This document shows positions 1 through 9,186 of a DNA stretch of 64,000 bases, one piece after another (the stretch's first letter is position 1; each line of letters starts with the position of its first letter). Position numbers and translations under genes: made by a program. The notes beneath the pieces were generated by a model that saw only the letters and a list, made by a program, of their open reading frames with translations, was not told where the DNA came from and did not search any database. Source of the DNA: Hyphomicrobiales bacterium (GTDB taxonomy: Bacteria > Pseudomonadota > Alphaproteobacteria > Rhizobiales > Rhizobiaceae); assembly GCA_900466475.1 (NCBI GenBank), contig UBMI01000016.1, positions 177,111 to 241,110 on the forward strand, in the 5' to 3' direction.

Positions 1-1506
1 ATAGCGCTCGATATAGACGCGAAGGGTTGCGCCAGACGTGCCGGTGCCGGAAAGGCGGAAGACCACGCGGGAGCCGCCCGCAAACAGGACGCGGATACCC
101 TGATGTTCGCTGACCGATTTGTCGACCGGATCGTGATAGGCGAAATCATCTGCTTTTTCGACGGTCAGATCGCCGAAGGTCTTCCCGGGCAGCGTAGAAA
201 GCTGGGCGCGCAGGTTGTCCACCAGGCCGTTTGCGGCATCGCTGTCGACACCTTCATAGTCATGACGGGAATAATAATTGCGGCCGTAAGTCTGCCAATG
301 CTGGGTCACGATGTCCTGCACGCTTTCACCGCGTACGGCCAGAACGTTCAGCCACAGCAGGACGGCCCAGAGACCGTCCTTCTCGCGGACATGGTTCGAA
401 CCGGTGCCGGCGCTTTCTTCGCCGCAGATCGTCGCCATGCCGGCGTCGAGCAGGTTGCCGAAGAATTTCCAGCCGGTCGGGGTCTCGTAAATGCCGATGC
501 CGCGCTTTTCAGCCACGCGGTCGGCCGCGCCCGATGTCGGCATGGAGCGTGCGATACCGGCGAGGCCGCCGGAATAGCCGGGCGCCAGATTGGCATTCGC
601 AGCAAGGATCGCAAGACTGTCGGACGGGGTTACGAAAATGCCGCGGCCGATAATGAGGTTGCGGTCGCCGTCGCCGTCGGATGCGGCGCCGAAATCGGGC
701 GCATCCTCACCCATCATCTCGTCGTAGAGCTCCTTGGCATGAACGAGGTTCGGATCCGGATGATGGCCGCCAAAATCCGGGAGTGGCATGAAATTGCGAA
801 CGGAGCCCGAGGGAGAGCCGAGACGGTTCTCGAAGATCTCCTTGGCATAGGGGCCAGTCACGGCGCTCATGGCATCGAAGGCGATGCGGAAGCCAAGGCT
901 GATGAGATTACGGATCGCGCCGAAATCGAAGAGTTCTTCCATCAGCGCGGCATAGTCTTCGACCGGGTCGATAACCGAGAGGATCGTGCCACCCGGCAAC
1001 TCTTCCTTGCCGATGCGATCGATGTTGACGTCGGCGAAATCGGCAATCTTGTAGCTGTCGATCACCTTGGAGCGGGCAAAGATCGCGTCGGTGATCTTTT
1101 CCGGCGCCGGGCCGCCATTGTTGACGTTGTATTTGATGCCGAAGTCTTCGGTCGGGCCACCAGGATTATGGCTGGCCGAGAGAATGATGCCGCCGAAAGC
1201 CTTGTACTTGCGGATGATGTGAGAGGCTGCCGGTGTCGAAAGTATGCCGCCCTTGCCCACCATGACCTTGCCGAAGCCATTGGCGGCGGCCATCTTGATC
1301 GCCTTCTGGATGACTTCGCGATTGTAGTAGCGTCCGTCGCCGCCGATGACCAAGCACTTGCCCTGATAGCCTTCCAGTGAATCGAAGATCGACTGGATGA
1401 AGTTCTCCGCATAGTTCGGCTGCTGGAAGACGGGAACCTTCTTGCGCAGACCCGAGGTGCCGGGTTTCTGGTCCTGATAGGGCGTGGAGGGAACGGACTT
1501 GATCAT
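1..1506 (-). CDS. pgm: Phosphoglucomutase (alpha-D-glucose type), 3' end cut by the window
   Basis: Interconverts glucose-1-phosphate and glucose-6-phosphate in the cytoplasm and links the glycogen genes upstream to central metabolism. The visible 502 residues begin MIKSVPSTPYQDQKPGTSGL, matching the N-terminus of the alpha-D-phosphohexomutase family. The catalytic phosphoserine loop reads SASHNPGG, the metal-binding loop DGDGDR and the sugar-binding segment GEESAG are all present. The family is about 543 residues, so roughly 40 C-terminal residues lie outside. ATG at 1506 is 6 bases after the glgA stop, so pgm is the last visible gene of the glg operon. Identification is firm. Confidence 0.96.
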   Translation of the reverse strand, partial: MIKSVPSTPYQDQKPGTSGLRKKVPVFQQPNYAENFIQSIFDSLEGYQGKCLVIGGDGRYYNREVIQKAIKMAAANGFGKVMVGKGGILSTPAASHIIRKYKAFGGIILSASHNPGGPTEDFGIKYNVNNGGPAPEKITDAIFARSKVIDSYKIADFADVNIDRIGKEELPGGTILSVIDPVEDYAALMEELFDFGAIRNLISLGFRIAFDAMSAVTGPYAKEIFENRLGSPSGSVRNFMPLPDFGGHHPDPNLVHAKELYDEMMGEDAPDFGAASDGDGDRNLIIGRGIFVTPSDSLAILAANANLAPGYSGGLAGIARSMPTSGAADRVAEKRGIGIYETPTGWKFFGNLLDAGMATICGEESAGTGSNHVREKDGLWAVLLWLNVLAVRGESVQDIVTQHWQTYGRNYYSRHDYEGVDSDAANGLVDNLRAQLSTLPGKTFGDLTVEKADDFAYHDPVDKSVSEHQGIRVLFAGGSRVVFRLSGTGTSGATLRVYIERY

Positions 1507-1512
1507 TTTAGC

Positions 1513-2955
1513 TCACATGCCTTTCGAGACGAGGCTTGAATACAGGGCAACATAACGTTCGGCGCTCTTCTCCCAAGAGACATCCGACTTCATGCCTTGC
1601 TTTTGCAATTGGGTCCAGACTTTTTGATCCGCGTAAAGGTGCATGGCGCGGCGCAGTGCCTGTAGCATGCTTTCTTCGTTTACGGGTGCGAATTGTATGC
1701 CTGTCGCCACCTTTGCCGCAAGTGCGGCATGGTTGGCGTCGATGACGGTGTCGTTGAGACCGCCGGTGCGCGCCACGATCGGCACGCAGCCGTAACGCAG
1801 TCCATAGAGCTGGGTGAGACCGCAAGGTTCGAAGCGCGAGGGTATGATGATCGCGTCGCAGCCAGCCTGCATGAGGTGCGACATCGGCTCGTTGTAGCCG
1901 ATGGAAACGCCGATACGGCCGGGATTACGATGGGCGGCGGCCAGCAGCGCGCCTTCGAGGGCTGCCTCGCCGGATCCCAGCACCACGAGCTTGCCGCCGA
2001 GTGCGACGATCCTGTCGGCAGTGCTTGCGACAAGATCCATGCCCTTTTGCCAGGTCAGGCGGCTGATGACGCAGAAGATCGGCGCATCGTCATGGTCGAG
2101 ATGGAAGAATTCCTCGATCGACCTGCGGTTTTCGAGCCGATTTTTCAGCGTCGTCGGGCCGTAATGCGTGTGGACGACCGGATCGGTCGCCGGATTCCAG
2201 ATGTCGGCGTCGATGCCGTTGACAATACCGTGCAACACGTTGCGGCGGCTGGCGATGACACCTTCCAGTCCCATGCCGAATTCAGAGGTCAGGATTTCGT
2301 CGGCATAGGAGGGGCTGACCGTGGTGAGGGCCGTGGCAGTCTGCAGGCCACCCTTCAGGAAGCCGACGGTGCCATAATATTCTATACTTTCGGTGGCAAA
2401 GGCATGGGGCGGCAGACGCAGGCCGGGGAAGATGTCGGCGCCAAATTGACCCTGGAAGGCAATATTGTGGATCGTCAGGATGCTCGGCAGCTCGGGCGTC
2501 GGGTAATAGCGCATATAGACTGGCACCAGCGCGGCCTGCCAGTCATGGGCATGCACCAGATCAGGCCGCCAGCCCGGCAGCAGGCCTGCGGCGATCTCGG
2601 AGCCTGCCAGCGACAGGGCGGCAAAACGGCGCCAATTGTCCGGATGATCCTTGCCTGTCGTATCGAGATAGGGACCGCCGGGGCGGTCGTAATAGGCTGG
2701 AGCGTCAAGCACGAGGATGTCGAGACCCTGATGCTCCACCTCCAATATTCTTGCCGGCTGGCCGAGCAGATCCGGAAGCTCCAGGCGGACGACCGGGTTC
2801 TGCAGCATCTTCATGACGCTGGGATAGCCGGGCATGAGGGTCTTGGTTTCAACGCCGAAGGATTTGAGGGCTATGGGCAGGGCGCCTGCCACATCGGCAA
2901 GGCCCCCTGTCTTGATCAAAGGGAAGACTTCGGACGAGACCGAAAGAACTTTCAT
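1513..2955 (-). CDS. glgA: Glycogen synthase (ADP-glucose, GT5 family)
   Basis: Adds glucose from ADP-glucose to the non-reducing end of alpha-1,4-glucan. The 480-residue product starts MKVLSVSSEVFPLIKTGGLADV; K15-T-G-G is the ADP-glucose-binding signature of bacterial GlgA. The C-terminal half carries the GT-B motif with PSRFEPCGLTQLYGL, including the conserved Glu and Cys region. Length is normal for the family (about 480). It starts 3 bases after the glgC stop and ends 6 bases before pgm, so it is translationally close to both neighbours. Confidence 0.97.
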   Translation of the reverse strand: MKVLSVSSEVFPLIKTGGLADVAGALPIALKSFGVETKTLMPGYPSVMKMLQNPVVRLELPDLLGQPARILEVEHQGLDILVLDAPAYYDRPGGPYLDTTGKDHPDNWRRFAALSLAGSEIAAGLLPGWRPDLVHAHDWQAALVPVYMRYYPTPELPSILTIHNIAFQGQFGADIFPGLRLPPHAFATESIEYYGTVGFLKGGLQTATALTTVSPSYADEILTSEFGMGLEGVIASRRNVLHGIVNGIDADIWNPATDPVVHTHYGPTTLKNRLENRRSIEEFFHLDHDDAPIFCVISRLTWQKGMDLVASTADRIVALGGKLVVLGSGEAALEGALLAAAHRNPGRIGVSIGYNEPMSHLMQAGCDAIIIPSRFEPCGLTQLYGLRYGCVPIVARTGGLNDTVIDANHAALAAKVATGIQFAPVNEESMLQALRRAMHLYADQKVWTQLQKQGMKSDVSWEKSAERYVALYSSLVSKGM

Positions 2956-2958
2956 AAG

Positions 2959-4221
2959 TCAGATATCCAGCTTGTCGATCATCGGTTGCGTGATCAGGCA
3001 AATGCCGCTTTCCGTCAGTCTGAAGCGCCGCGCGTCGAGTTCTGGGTCCTCGCCAACGACAAGACCTTCCGGGATGACGACACCGTGGTCGATCACAACG
3101 TTCTTGAGCTGCGCGCGCCGGCCGATCTTCACATTGGGCAGAATGACCGCTCCGTCCAGCTTGGAGAAGGAATTGGCCCTGACACCAGTGAAGAGAAGGC
3201 TCCGGTTAAGGCTTGCGCCTGAGATGATGCAGTCGCCGGCGACGACGGACGAGGTTGCCGAGCCGCGGCGGTCTTCGTCGTCATGGACGAATTTCGCCGG
3301 TGGAGTGATCTCGGCATAGGTCCAGATCGGCCAGGACTTGTCATAGATATCGAGAGCGGGGACGATGGCCGTCAGGTCGATATTGGCCTGCCAATAGGCG
3401 TCGATCGTCCCTACGTCGCGCCAGTAGGGCTCGTGCTCGAAATCCGAACGCACGCAGGACTTGGCGAAGCGATGAGCAACGGCCTTACCGTTCTTGACGA
3501 TGTAAGGGATAATGTCCTTGCCAAAGTCTCGGCTTGAGGTCGGGTCGGCCGCATCGCGGCGCAACAGATCGAGCAGGAACTTCGTGCGGAAGACGTAGAT
3601 GCCCATCGAGGCCAGCGCGAAATCCGGTTTGTCAGGAATGCCCGGCGGGTTGGCCGGCTTTTCGATGAAGGCGAAGATCTCGTCCTTCTCGTTGACATGC
3701 ATGACGCCGAATCCGACCGCTTCCATGCGCGGTACTTCCAGGCAGCCGATCGTTACATCAGCGCCGGAATCGACATGCTGCTGGAGCATGTATTCGTAGT
3801 CCATCTTGTAGACATGGTCGCCGGCGAGGATGACCATGTATTCGACGCCGTAATCCTCGATGATATCGATGTTCTGATAGACGGCGTCGGCGGTGCCTTC
3901 ATACCATTGCGTCTCGGAGACGCGCTGGGAGGCTGGCAGGATATCGAAGCTTTCATTTCGTTCCGGACGGAAGAAGTTCCAGCCGCGCTGCATATGGCGG
4001 ATCAGCGAATGCGCCTTGTACTGCGTGGCGACGCCGATACGGCGGATGCCGGAATTCAAGGCATTGGACAATGCGAAGTCGATGATGCGCGCCTTGCCGC
4101 CGAAATAGACGGCTGGCTTGGCGCGCCGGTCCGTCAGTTCCTTGAGGCGACTTCCCCGACCGCCGGCCAGAACATAGGCCATTGCATCGCGGGCAAGTGG
4201 CTGAATGCGTTTTTCTACCAT
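2959..4221 (-). CDS. glgC: Glucose-1-phosphate adenylyltransferase (ADP-glucose pyrophosphorylase)
   Basis: Makes ADP-glucose from ATP and glucose-1-phosphate, the committed step of glycogen synthesis. The frame is open to 4257, but ATG at 4221 follows a strong GGAGGAG six bases upstream and gives MVEKRIQPLARDAMAYVLAG, the usual rhizobial N-terminus, with a 420-residue product. The nucleotide loop AGGRGSRL is near residues 19-26, RRAKPAV near 32-38, and the C-terminal third is a left-handed beta-helix. It lies 19 bases after glgB and 3 before glgA. Allosteric control by fructose-6-phosphate or pyruvate is known for the agrobacterial enzyme and is only inferred here. Confidence 0.96.
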   Translation of the reverse strand: MVEKRIQPLARDAMAYVLAGGRGSRLKELTDRRAKPAVYFGGKARIIDFALSNALNSGIRRIGVATQYKAHSLIRHMQRGWNFFRPERNESFDILPASQRVSETQWYEGTADAVYQNIDIIEDYGVEYMVILAGDHVYKMDYEYMLQQHVDSGADVTIGCLEVPRMEAVGFGVMHVNEKDEIFAFIEKPANPPGIPDKPDFALASMGIYVFRTKFLLDLLRRDAADPTSSRDFGKDIIPYIVKNGKAVAHRFAKSCVRSDFEHEPYWRDVGTIDAYWQANIDLTAIVPALDIYDKSWPIWTYAEITPPAKFVHDDEDRRGSATSSVVAGDCIISGASLNRSLLFTGVRANSFSKLDGAVILPNVKIGRRAQLKNVVIDHGVVIPEGLVVGEDPELDARRFRLTESGICLITQPMIDKLDI

Positions 4222-4240
4222 TTTCTCCTCCCACCAGTCA

Positions 4241-6448
4241 CTAATTCTCAGGTTCAAGCATGATCGTCGCCAGCGGCGGCAGGGTTATCGAGCAGCTGAT
4301 CTCGCCGCCGGCATCGACGGCCTGCACGCGCCCGCCATTGCCTTTTCCGCTGCCCCCATAGATGTCGGCATCGGTATTGAGGATTTCCCGCCAGCGCCCC
4401 GGCGAAGGCAGCCGGATCGAATAGTTCTCGCGATAGACAGGTGTAAGGTTGCTGATGACGACGACAGGCTTCTGGCCGGGCGCCTTGCGCAGCCAGGCAA
4501 AGACAGAGTTCTCGTAATCGTCCGCAATCAGCCATTCGAAGCCGTCGCCCTCACAGTCGCGGGCGTGGAGTGCTGCCTTGCTGCGGTAGGTGAAGTTGAG
4601 GTCGCGCACCAGGCGACGCATGCCTTCGTGCATGCGGTATTGCAGCAGGTTCCAGTCGAGCGATTTGTTTTCGCTCCATTCGGCCCATTGAGCGAATTCC
4701 TGCCCCATGAAGAGCAGCTTCTTGCCGGGATAACCCCACATGAAGGCATAGTAGGCGCGCAGATTTGCGAATTTCTGCCAGTCGTCGCCGGGCATCTTGG
4801 CGATCAGCGAACCCTTGCCGTGCACGACTTCGTCATGCGACAGCGGCAGGACGAAATTCTCCGAATAGGCATAGAGCAGGCCGAAGGTCAGCTCATTATG
4901 GTGATGCCTGCGATGGATGGGATCGCGGCTCATGTAGCTCAGCGTGTCGTGCATGAAGCCCATGTTCCACTTGAAGCCGAAGCCGAGGCCGCCTTCGTGG
5001 ACCGGCTGGGACACCTTCGGCCAGGACGTCGATTCCTCCGCGATGGTCATGACACCGGGATGCTCGCCGTAGATGCGGGTATTGAGATTCTGCAGGAAGC
5101 GGACCGCTTCCAGGTTTTCATTGCCGCCATACTCGTTCGGGATCCATTCGCCGTGCTTGCGCGAATAGTCGAGGTAGAGCATTGATGCGACCGCATCGAC
5201 ACGCAGGCCGTCGAGATGGAATTTCTCGGCCCAGTAGAGCGCATTGTTGACGAGGTAGGAGACGACTTCGGTGCGCCCGAAATTGTAGATCGCCGTGTTC
5301 CAGTCCGGATGAAAGCCCTTTCGCGGATCGGCGTGTTCGTAAAGAGCGGTACCGTCGAACCAGCCCAGACCATGTTCGTCGGTCGGGAAATGTGCGGGCA
5401 CCCAATCAAGTATGACGCCGATGCCAACCTTGTGACAGCCGTTGACGAAACGGGCAAAACCTTCCGGCTCGCCGAAGCGGGCGGTCGGCGCGTAAAGGCC
5501 AGTCGTCTGGTAGCCCCAGGAGGGGTCATAGGGGTGTTCGGTGATCGGCAGGAATTCGATATGGGTGAAGCCCATGTCGACACAATAGGGGATGAGGCTC
5601 GAGGCAAGTTCGTCCCAGGACAGCATGGAGCCGTCCTGCCGGCGCTGCCAGGAGCCCGCGTGCACCTCGTAGATACTGATCGGTTGCCGGCGCTTGTCGG
5701 TTTCGCGCCAGTGCTTCAGATGCTCCTCGTCCTGCCAATCCTGCACCAGTTCGGCAGCCGTCACCGAGGCCGTTTTCGGACGAAGTTCGCTGCGGCGGGC
5801 GAAGGGGTCCGCCTTCAACGGCAGAAGGACGCCATCCTGACCGCGGATTTCGAATTTGTAGGGAACGCCAAGCGGAACATCGGGAGCAAAGATTTCCCAG
5901 ATGCCGCTGTCGGAACGGAAGCGCATGACATGACGTCGTCCGTCCCAATTGTTGAAATCGCCGACGACGGAAACGCGCTGGGCGTTCGGTGCCCAGACGG
6001 CAAAATGGATGCCGGTCCCGCCTTCATGCTTGATGCGATGGGCACCCATCTTGTCGAAGAGCCGGAGATGCGAACCCTGCCTGGCGTAATAATCGTCCAT
6101 CGGCCCGAGTACAGGGCCGAAGCTGTATGGGTCCGTCACTGCCCATTCGGCGTCGGCGCGCCGGGCACGATAACGAACGGGCTGGAGGTTTGTCACGGAA
6201 ATCTGCCCGCCGAAAACACCGTCAGGATGGAGCTGGTGGAGCTCGCCGATCGGTGTTCCATCCAGCGTCATTGCCGTGACAGCTTCAGCGCCCGGAAGGA
6301 AGCACCTGGTGATGAAGGTGTCGCCGGCCTGGTGCACGCCCAGGACGGCAAAGGGATTGGCATGCGATCCACTGAAGATTGCCGCGATTTCGTCTGCCGA
6401 AATTTCCCAGGGAAGCTTCACTTCAGGGGCAGCTTTCGGCGGCTTCAT
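4241..6448 (-). CDS. glgB: 1,4-alpha-glucan branching enzyme (GH13)
   Basis: Introduces alpha-1,6 branches into glycogen. The 735-residue protein has an N-terminal CBM48 region (HFAVWAPNAQRVSVVGDFNNW), a GH13 catalytic barrel with the nucleophile motif DGLRVDAVASML, the acid/base Glu in TIAEES, and LPLSHDEVVHGKGS, followed by the C-terminal beta domain. ATG at 6448 shares its A with the glgP TGA, which suggests translational coupling; a TTG one codon earlier is the alternative start. GGAGAG lies just upstream. Length is normal for the family. Confidence 0.96.
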   Translation of the reverse strand: MKPPKAAPEVKLPWEISADEIAAIFSGSHANPFAVLGVHQAGDTFITRCFLPGAEAVTAMTLDGTPIGELHQLHPDGVFGGQISVTNLQPVRYRARRADAEWAVTDPYSFGPVLGPMDDYYARQGSHLRLFDKMGAHRIKHEGGTGIHFAVWAPNAQRVSVVGDFNNWDGRRHVMRFRSDSGIWEIFAPDVPLGVPYKFEIRGQDGVLLPLKADPFARRSELRPKTASVTAAELVQDWQDEEHLKHWRETDKRRQPISIYEVHAGSWQRRQDGSMLSWDELASSLIPYCVDMGFTHIEFLPITEHPYDPSWGYQTTGLYAPTARFGEPEGFARFVNGCHKVGIGVILDWVPAHFPTDEHGLGWFDGTALYEHADPRKGFHPDWNTAIYNFGRTEVVSYLVNNALYWAEKFHLDGLRVDAVASMLYLDYSRKHGEWIPNEYGGNENLEAVRFLQNLNTRIYGEHPGVMTIAEESTSWPKVSQPVHEGGLGFGFKWNMGFMHDTLSYMSRDPIHRRHHHNELTFGLLYAYSENFVLPLSHDEVVHGKGSLIAKMPGDDWQKFANLRAYYAFMWGYPGKKLLFMGQEFAQWAEWSENKSLDWNLLQYRMHEGMRRLVRDLNFTYRSKAALHARDCEGDGFEWLIADDYENSVFAWLRKAPGQKPVVVISNLTPVYRENYSIRLPSPGRWREILNTDADIYGGSGKGNGGRVQAVDAGGEISCSITLPPLATIMLEPEN

Positions 6449-8907
6449 CAAGCTCTCCAGATCTCGTCTGCATATTGCCGGATCGTGCGGTCGGACGAGA
6501 ACCAGCCCATCCGCGCCGTATTGTTGATCGTCTTCTGGTACCAGGAGGACTGGTTGGTCCAGATCTGGTCGACCTCGCGCTGGGCGGCAGCATAGGCATC
6601 GAAATCGCCGGCGACCATGAACCAGTCGTGGGAATAGATGCCATCGATGAGACCGGTGTAGCGGTTGCGGTCATCGGGAGAGAAAACGCCGGAGCTGATG
6701 GCGGCCAGCGCCTGCGACAGCTCACGCGAACCTTCGATGATCGCACGGGGATTGTGGCCCTCGCTACGGATCTTGGCGACTTCATCGGCCTGCAGGCCGA
6801 AGATGACGATATTGTCCTCGCCGACATTGTCGCGCATCTCGACATTGGCGCCGTCGAGCGTGCCGATCGTCAGTGCGCCGTTCAGGCCGAACTTCATGTT
6901 GCCGGTGCCTGATGCTTCCATGCCGGCCGTCGAGATCTGCTCGGAAAGGTCGGCGGCCGGGACCATGACTTCCGCAAGCGAGACATTGTAGTTCGGCACG
7001 AAAACGACTTTCAGCAGGCCGCGGACCGACGGGTCGCTGTTGATGGTACGGGCGACGTCGTTGATGAGCTTGATGATGAGCTTGGCGTTGTAATAGCTCG
7101 GTGCCGCCTTGCCGGCAAAGAGTTTTACACGCGGCACCCAGTCCAGCTCCGGATGCGAGCGGATCTGATCGTAGAGCGCAACGGCTTCGACGATATTGAG
7201 GAGCTGGCGCTTGTATTCGTGGATGCGCTTGATCTGGATGTCGAACATGGCAGACGGATCGAGCTTCACGCCCATGCGGCTGGCGACGAGATTGGATAGC
7301 GCCACCTTGTTGGCGCGCTTCACGGCGGCGAATTTTTGTTGGAAGCTCGGGTCCGTGGCAAATTTGTCGAGTGCACGCAGCTTTTCGGCGTCATCGAGGA
7401 ATTCATCGCCGATCGCTTCGCGCACCAGATTGGTGAGACCCGGATTGCACTGTTGCAGCCAGCGGCGAGGTGTAATGCCGTTGGTCTTGTTGTTGATGCG
7501 GTCAGGGTAGAGTTTGTGCAGGTCTGCAAAGACCGTGACCTTCATCAGGTCGGTGTGCAGCGCCGAGACGCCGTTGATCGAGTGTGAGCCGACGAAAGCG
7601 AGGTTGCCCATGCGTACGCGACGATCACCGTTCTCGTCGATCAGCGAGATCGAGCGGATTTCCGTATCGGAGAAATTGCGCGCCTTGCGCGCTTCGATCA
7701 GGATCTTGGCGTTGATCGCGTAGATGATCTGCATGTGGCGCGGCAGCAAGCGCTCGAAGAGTGGAACCGGCCAGCTTTCCAGCGCTTCAGGAAGAAGCGT
7801 GTGATTGGTGTAGGAGAAGGTACGGCGAGTGATATCCCAGGCCGTATCGAAGTCCATGCCGTGCACGTCGCAGAGCAGGCGGGTCAGTTCAGCGACGGAG
7901 ACTGCCGGATGGGTATCGTTGAGCTGGATCGCGACCTTGTCCGGCAGCGAGGTGAAGTCGTCATACTGCTGCAGGTGACGGCGAAGGATGTCCTGCAGCG
8001 AGGCCGACGAGAAGAAATATTCCTGGCGCAAGCGCAGTTCCTGACCGGCGGGCGTTGCGTCTGCAGGATAGAGCACGCGGGTGAGGCTTTCGGCCTTGTT
8101 GCTCTCGCGGAGCGCGCCGATGTGGTCGCCGGCGTTGAAAGCATCGAGCAGGATCGGGTCGATCGGCTGTGCCGACCAGAGGCGAAGCGTATTGACGCGC
8201 TTGCCGCGCCAGCCGACGACAGGCGTGTCGAAGGCGGCTGCGATGACACGCTCGGCCGGCTTCCAGACATAGCGCGGCTGTTCATCATGACCGGCAATGA
8301 CTTCGATCGATCCGCCGAATCCGACTTCATAGGCGCTTTCGCGGCGCTCGAATTCCCAGGGATTGCCGTGCGCAAGCCAGTTTTCGGGGAGCTCTACCTG
8401 CCAGCCGTCCGCCATCTGCTGGCGGAAAAGGCCGTGAACGTAGCGGATGCCGTAGCCATAGGCCGGCACGTCAACAGTGGCCATCGATTCCATGAAACAG
8501 GCGGCGAGACGGCCGAGACCGCCATTGCCGAGGGCTGCATCGGGCTCGAGGCCCGCAATGACGGTGACATCGACGCCGAGCGACGCCAGCGCGTCGCGAA
8601 CCTCTTCCATAAGGTTGAGGTTGGACACGGCATCGCGCATCAGGCGGCCGATCAGGAATTCGAGCGACATGTAATAGACGCGCTTGGCGCCAGTCTCGTA
8701 GACCTTGCGGGTGGATTCCATCCACTTGTCGATGATGCGGTCACGCACCACCAGAATGGTTGCGGTCAGCCAGTCATGCGGCTTTGCGACCTTGGCATCC
8801 TTGCCGATGCGGTAGGTCAGACGCTCGATAATTTCCTCAGCGAGGATTTCTGGCCGGGAACTGCGCGGAGCTGGGGAGAGGATGGTCGGCTTCGAAACAG
8901 TATTCAT
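6448..8907 (-). CDS. glgP: Glycogen/alpha-glucan phosphorylase (GT35)
   Basis: Releases glucose-1-phosphate from glycogen with pyridoxal phosphate as cofactor. The PLP site is visible as EASGTGNMKFGLNGAL, where the Lys binds PLP; the glucan-binding segments NGGLGRLAACFMESMA and GYGIRYVHGLFRQ are intact. ATG at 8907 gives 819 residues; the frame stays open to a TTG at 8922, which would add five residues. This is the first gene of the glg operon, so the whole cluster glgP-glgB-glgC-glgA-pgm is read from the region upstream of 8907. Carrying phosphorylase and synthase in one operon lets storage and mobilisation be set together. Confidence 0.95.
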   Translation of the reverse strand: MNTVSKPTILSPAPRSSRPEILAEEIIERLTYRIGKDAKVAKPHDWLTATILVVRDRIIDKWMESTRKVYETGAKRVYYMSLEFLIGRLMRDAVSNLNLMEEVRDALASLGVDVTVIAGLEPDAALGNGGLGRLAACFMESMATVDVPAYGYGIRYVHGLFRQQMADGWQVELPENWLAHGNPWEFERRESAYEVGFGGSIEVIAGHDEQPRYVWKPAERVIAAAFDTPVVGWRGKRVNTLRLWSAQPIDPILLDAFNAGDHIGALRESNKAESLTRVLYPADATPAGQELRLRQEYFFSSASLQDILRRHLQQYDDFTSLPDKVAIQLNDTHPAVSVAELTRLLCDVHGMDFDTAWDITRRTFSYTNHTLLPEALESWPVPLFERLLPRHMQIIYAINAKILIEARKARNFSDTEIRSISLIDENGDRRVRMGNLAFVGSHSINGVSALHTDLMKVTVFADLHKLYPDRINNKTNGITPRRWLQQCNPGLTNLVREAIGDEFLDDAEKLRALDKFATDPSFQQKFAAVKRANKVALSNLVASRMGVKLDPSAMFDIQIKRIHEYKRQLLNIVEAVALYDQIRSHPELDWVPRVKLFAGKAAPSYYNAKLIIKLINDVARTINSDPSVRGLLKVVFVPNYNVSLAEVMVPAADLSEQISTAGMEASGTGNMKFGLNGALTIGTLDGANVEMRDNVGEDNIVIFGLQADEVAKIRSEGHNPRAIIEGSRELSQALAAISSGVFSPDDRNRYTGLIDGIYSHDWFMVAGDFDAYAAAQREVDQIWTNQSSWYQKTINNTARMGWFSSDRTIRQYADEIWRA

Positions 8908-9121
8908 GTCAGGTCTCGCCAATTTTGATTTGGTTACAGTATCTTACGCCTGATTCAATCGATTTGTCGCTTGCACCGACAGGGCAGTTTATGCACCGTT
9001 ATCACGCACTTGCAACAAGGGAATTGGGCAAACGAAAAATTTGCGGAACCTTCATATTCGACAGGCCCAAGGGACTTGATTTCAATCGGTTTTCCCGATC
9101 TGATGGGCCGAATAAAGTTTA

Positions 9122-9147
9122 AACGAAAAGCCGCCCCGGTTTGTTCC
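9122..9147 (-). promoter_or_regulatory. Possible EcfG (RpoE2-type) promoter upstream of the glg operon
   Basis: On the minus strand GGAAC (9147-9143) is followed after exactly 17 bases by CGTT (9125-9122). This equals the consensus GGAAC-N16/17-CGTT of the alphaproteobacterial general-stress sigma factor. It points towards glgP and would leave a leader of roughly 200 bases. The -35 element overlaps the loop and stem of the terminator at 9126-9160, so a chance match inside a terminator is possible. Confidence 0.4.
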
Positions 9148-9160
9148 GGAGCGGCTTTTT
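9126..9160 (-). terminator. Rho-independent terminator of the VWA/TadG-like gene
   Basis: Arms AAGCCGC-C-CCGG (9128-9139) and CCGG-A-GCGGCTT (9146-9157) pair with one mismatch around a TTTGTT loop. T runs lie on both sides, so it may work in both directions. It sits 27 bases after the stop of the gene ending at 9187. Confidence 0.8.
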
Positions 9161-9186
9161 GCTGCGGTAGATTATGACTGCGGCGG

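Noticed and set aside
1693..3222. A 509-codon open frame antisense to glgA and glgC
   Set aside because: Shadow of the glg genes; it crosses the glgA/glgC junction with no ribosome site and no protein-like motif.
8925..9122. A 65-codon frame between glgP and the terminator
   Set aside because: No ribosome site, Cys- and Phe-containing random composition; the region is better explained as glg promoter and leader.
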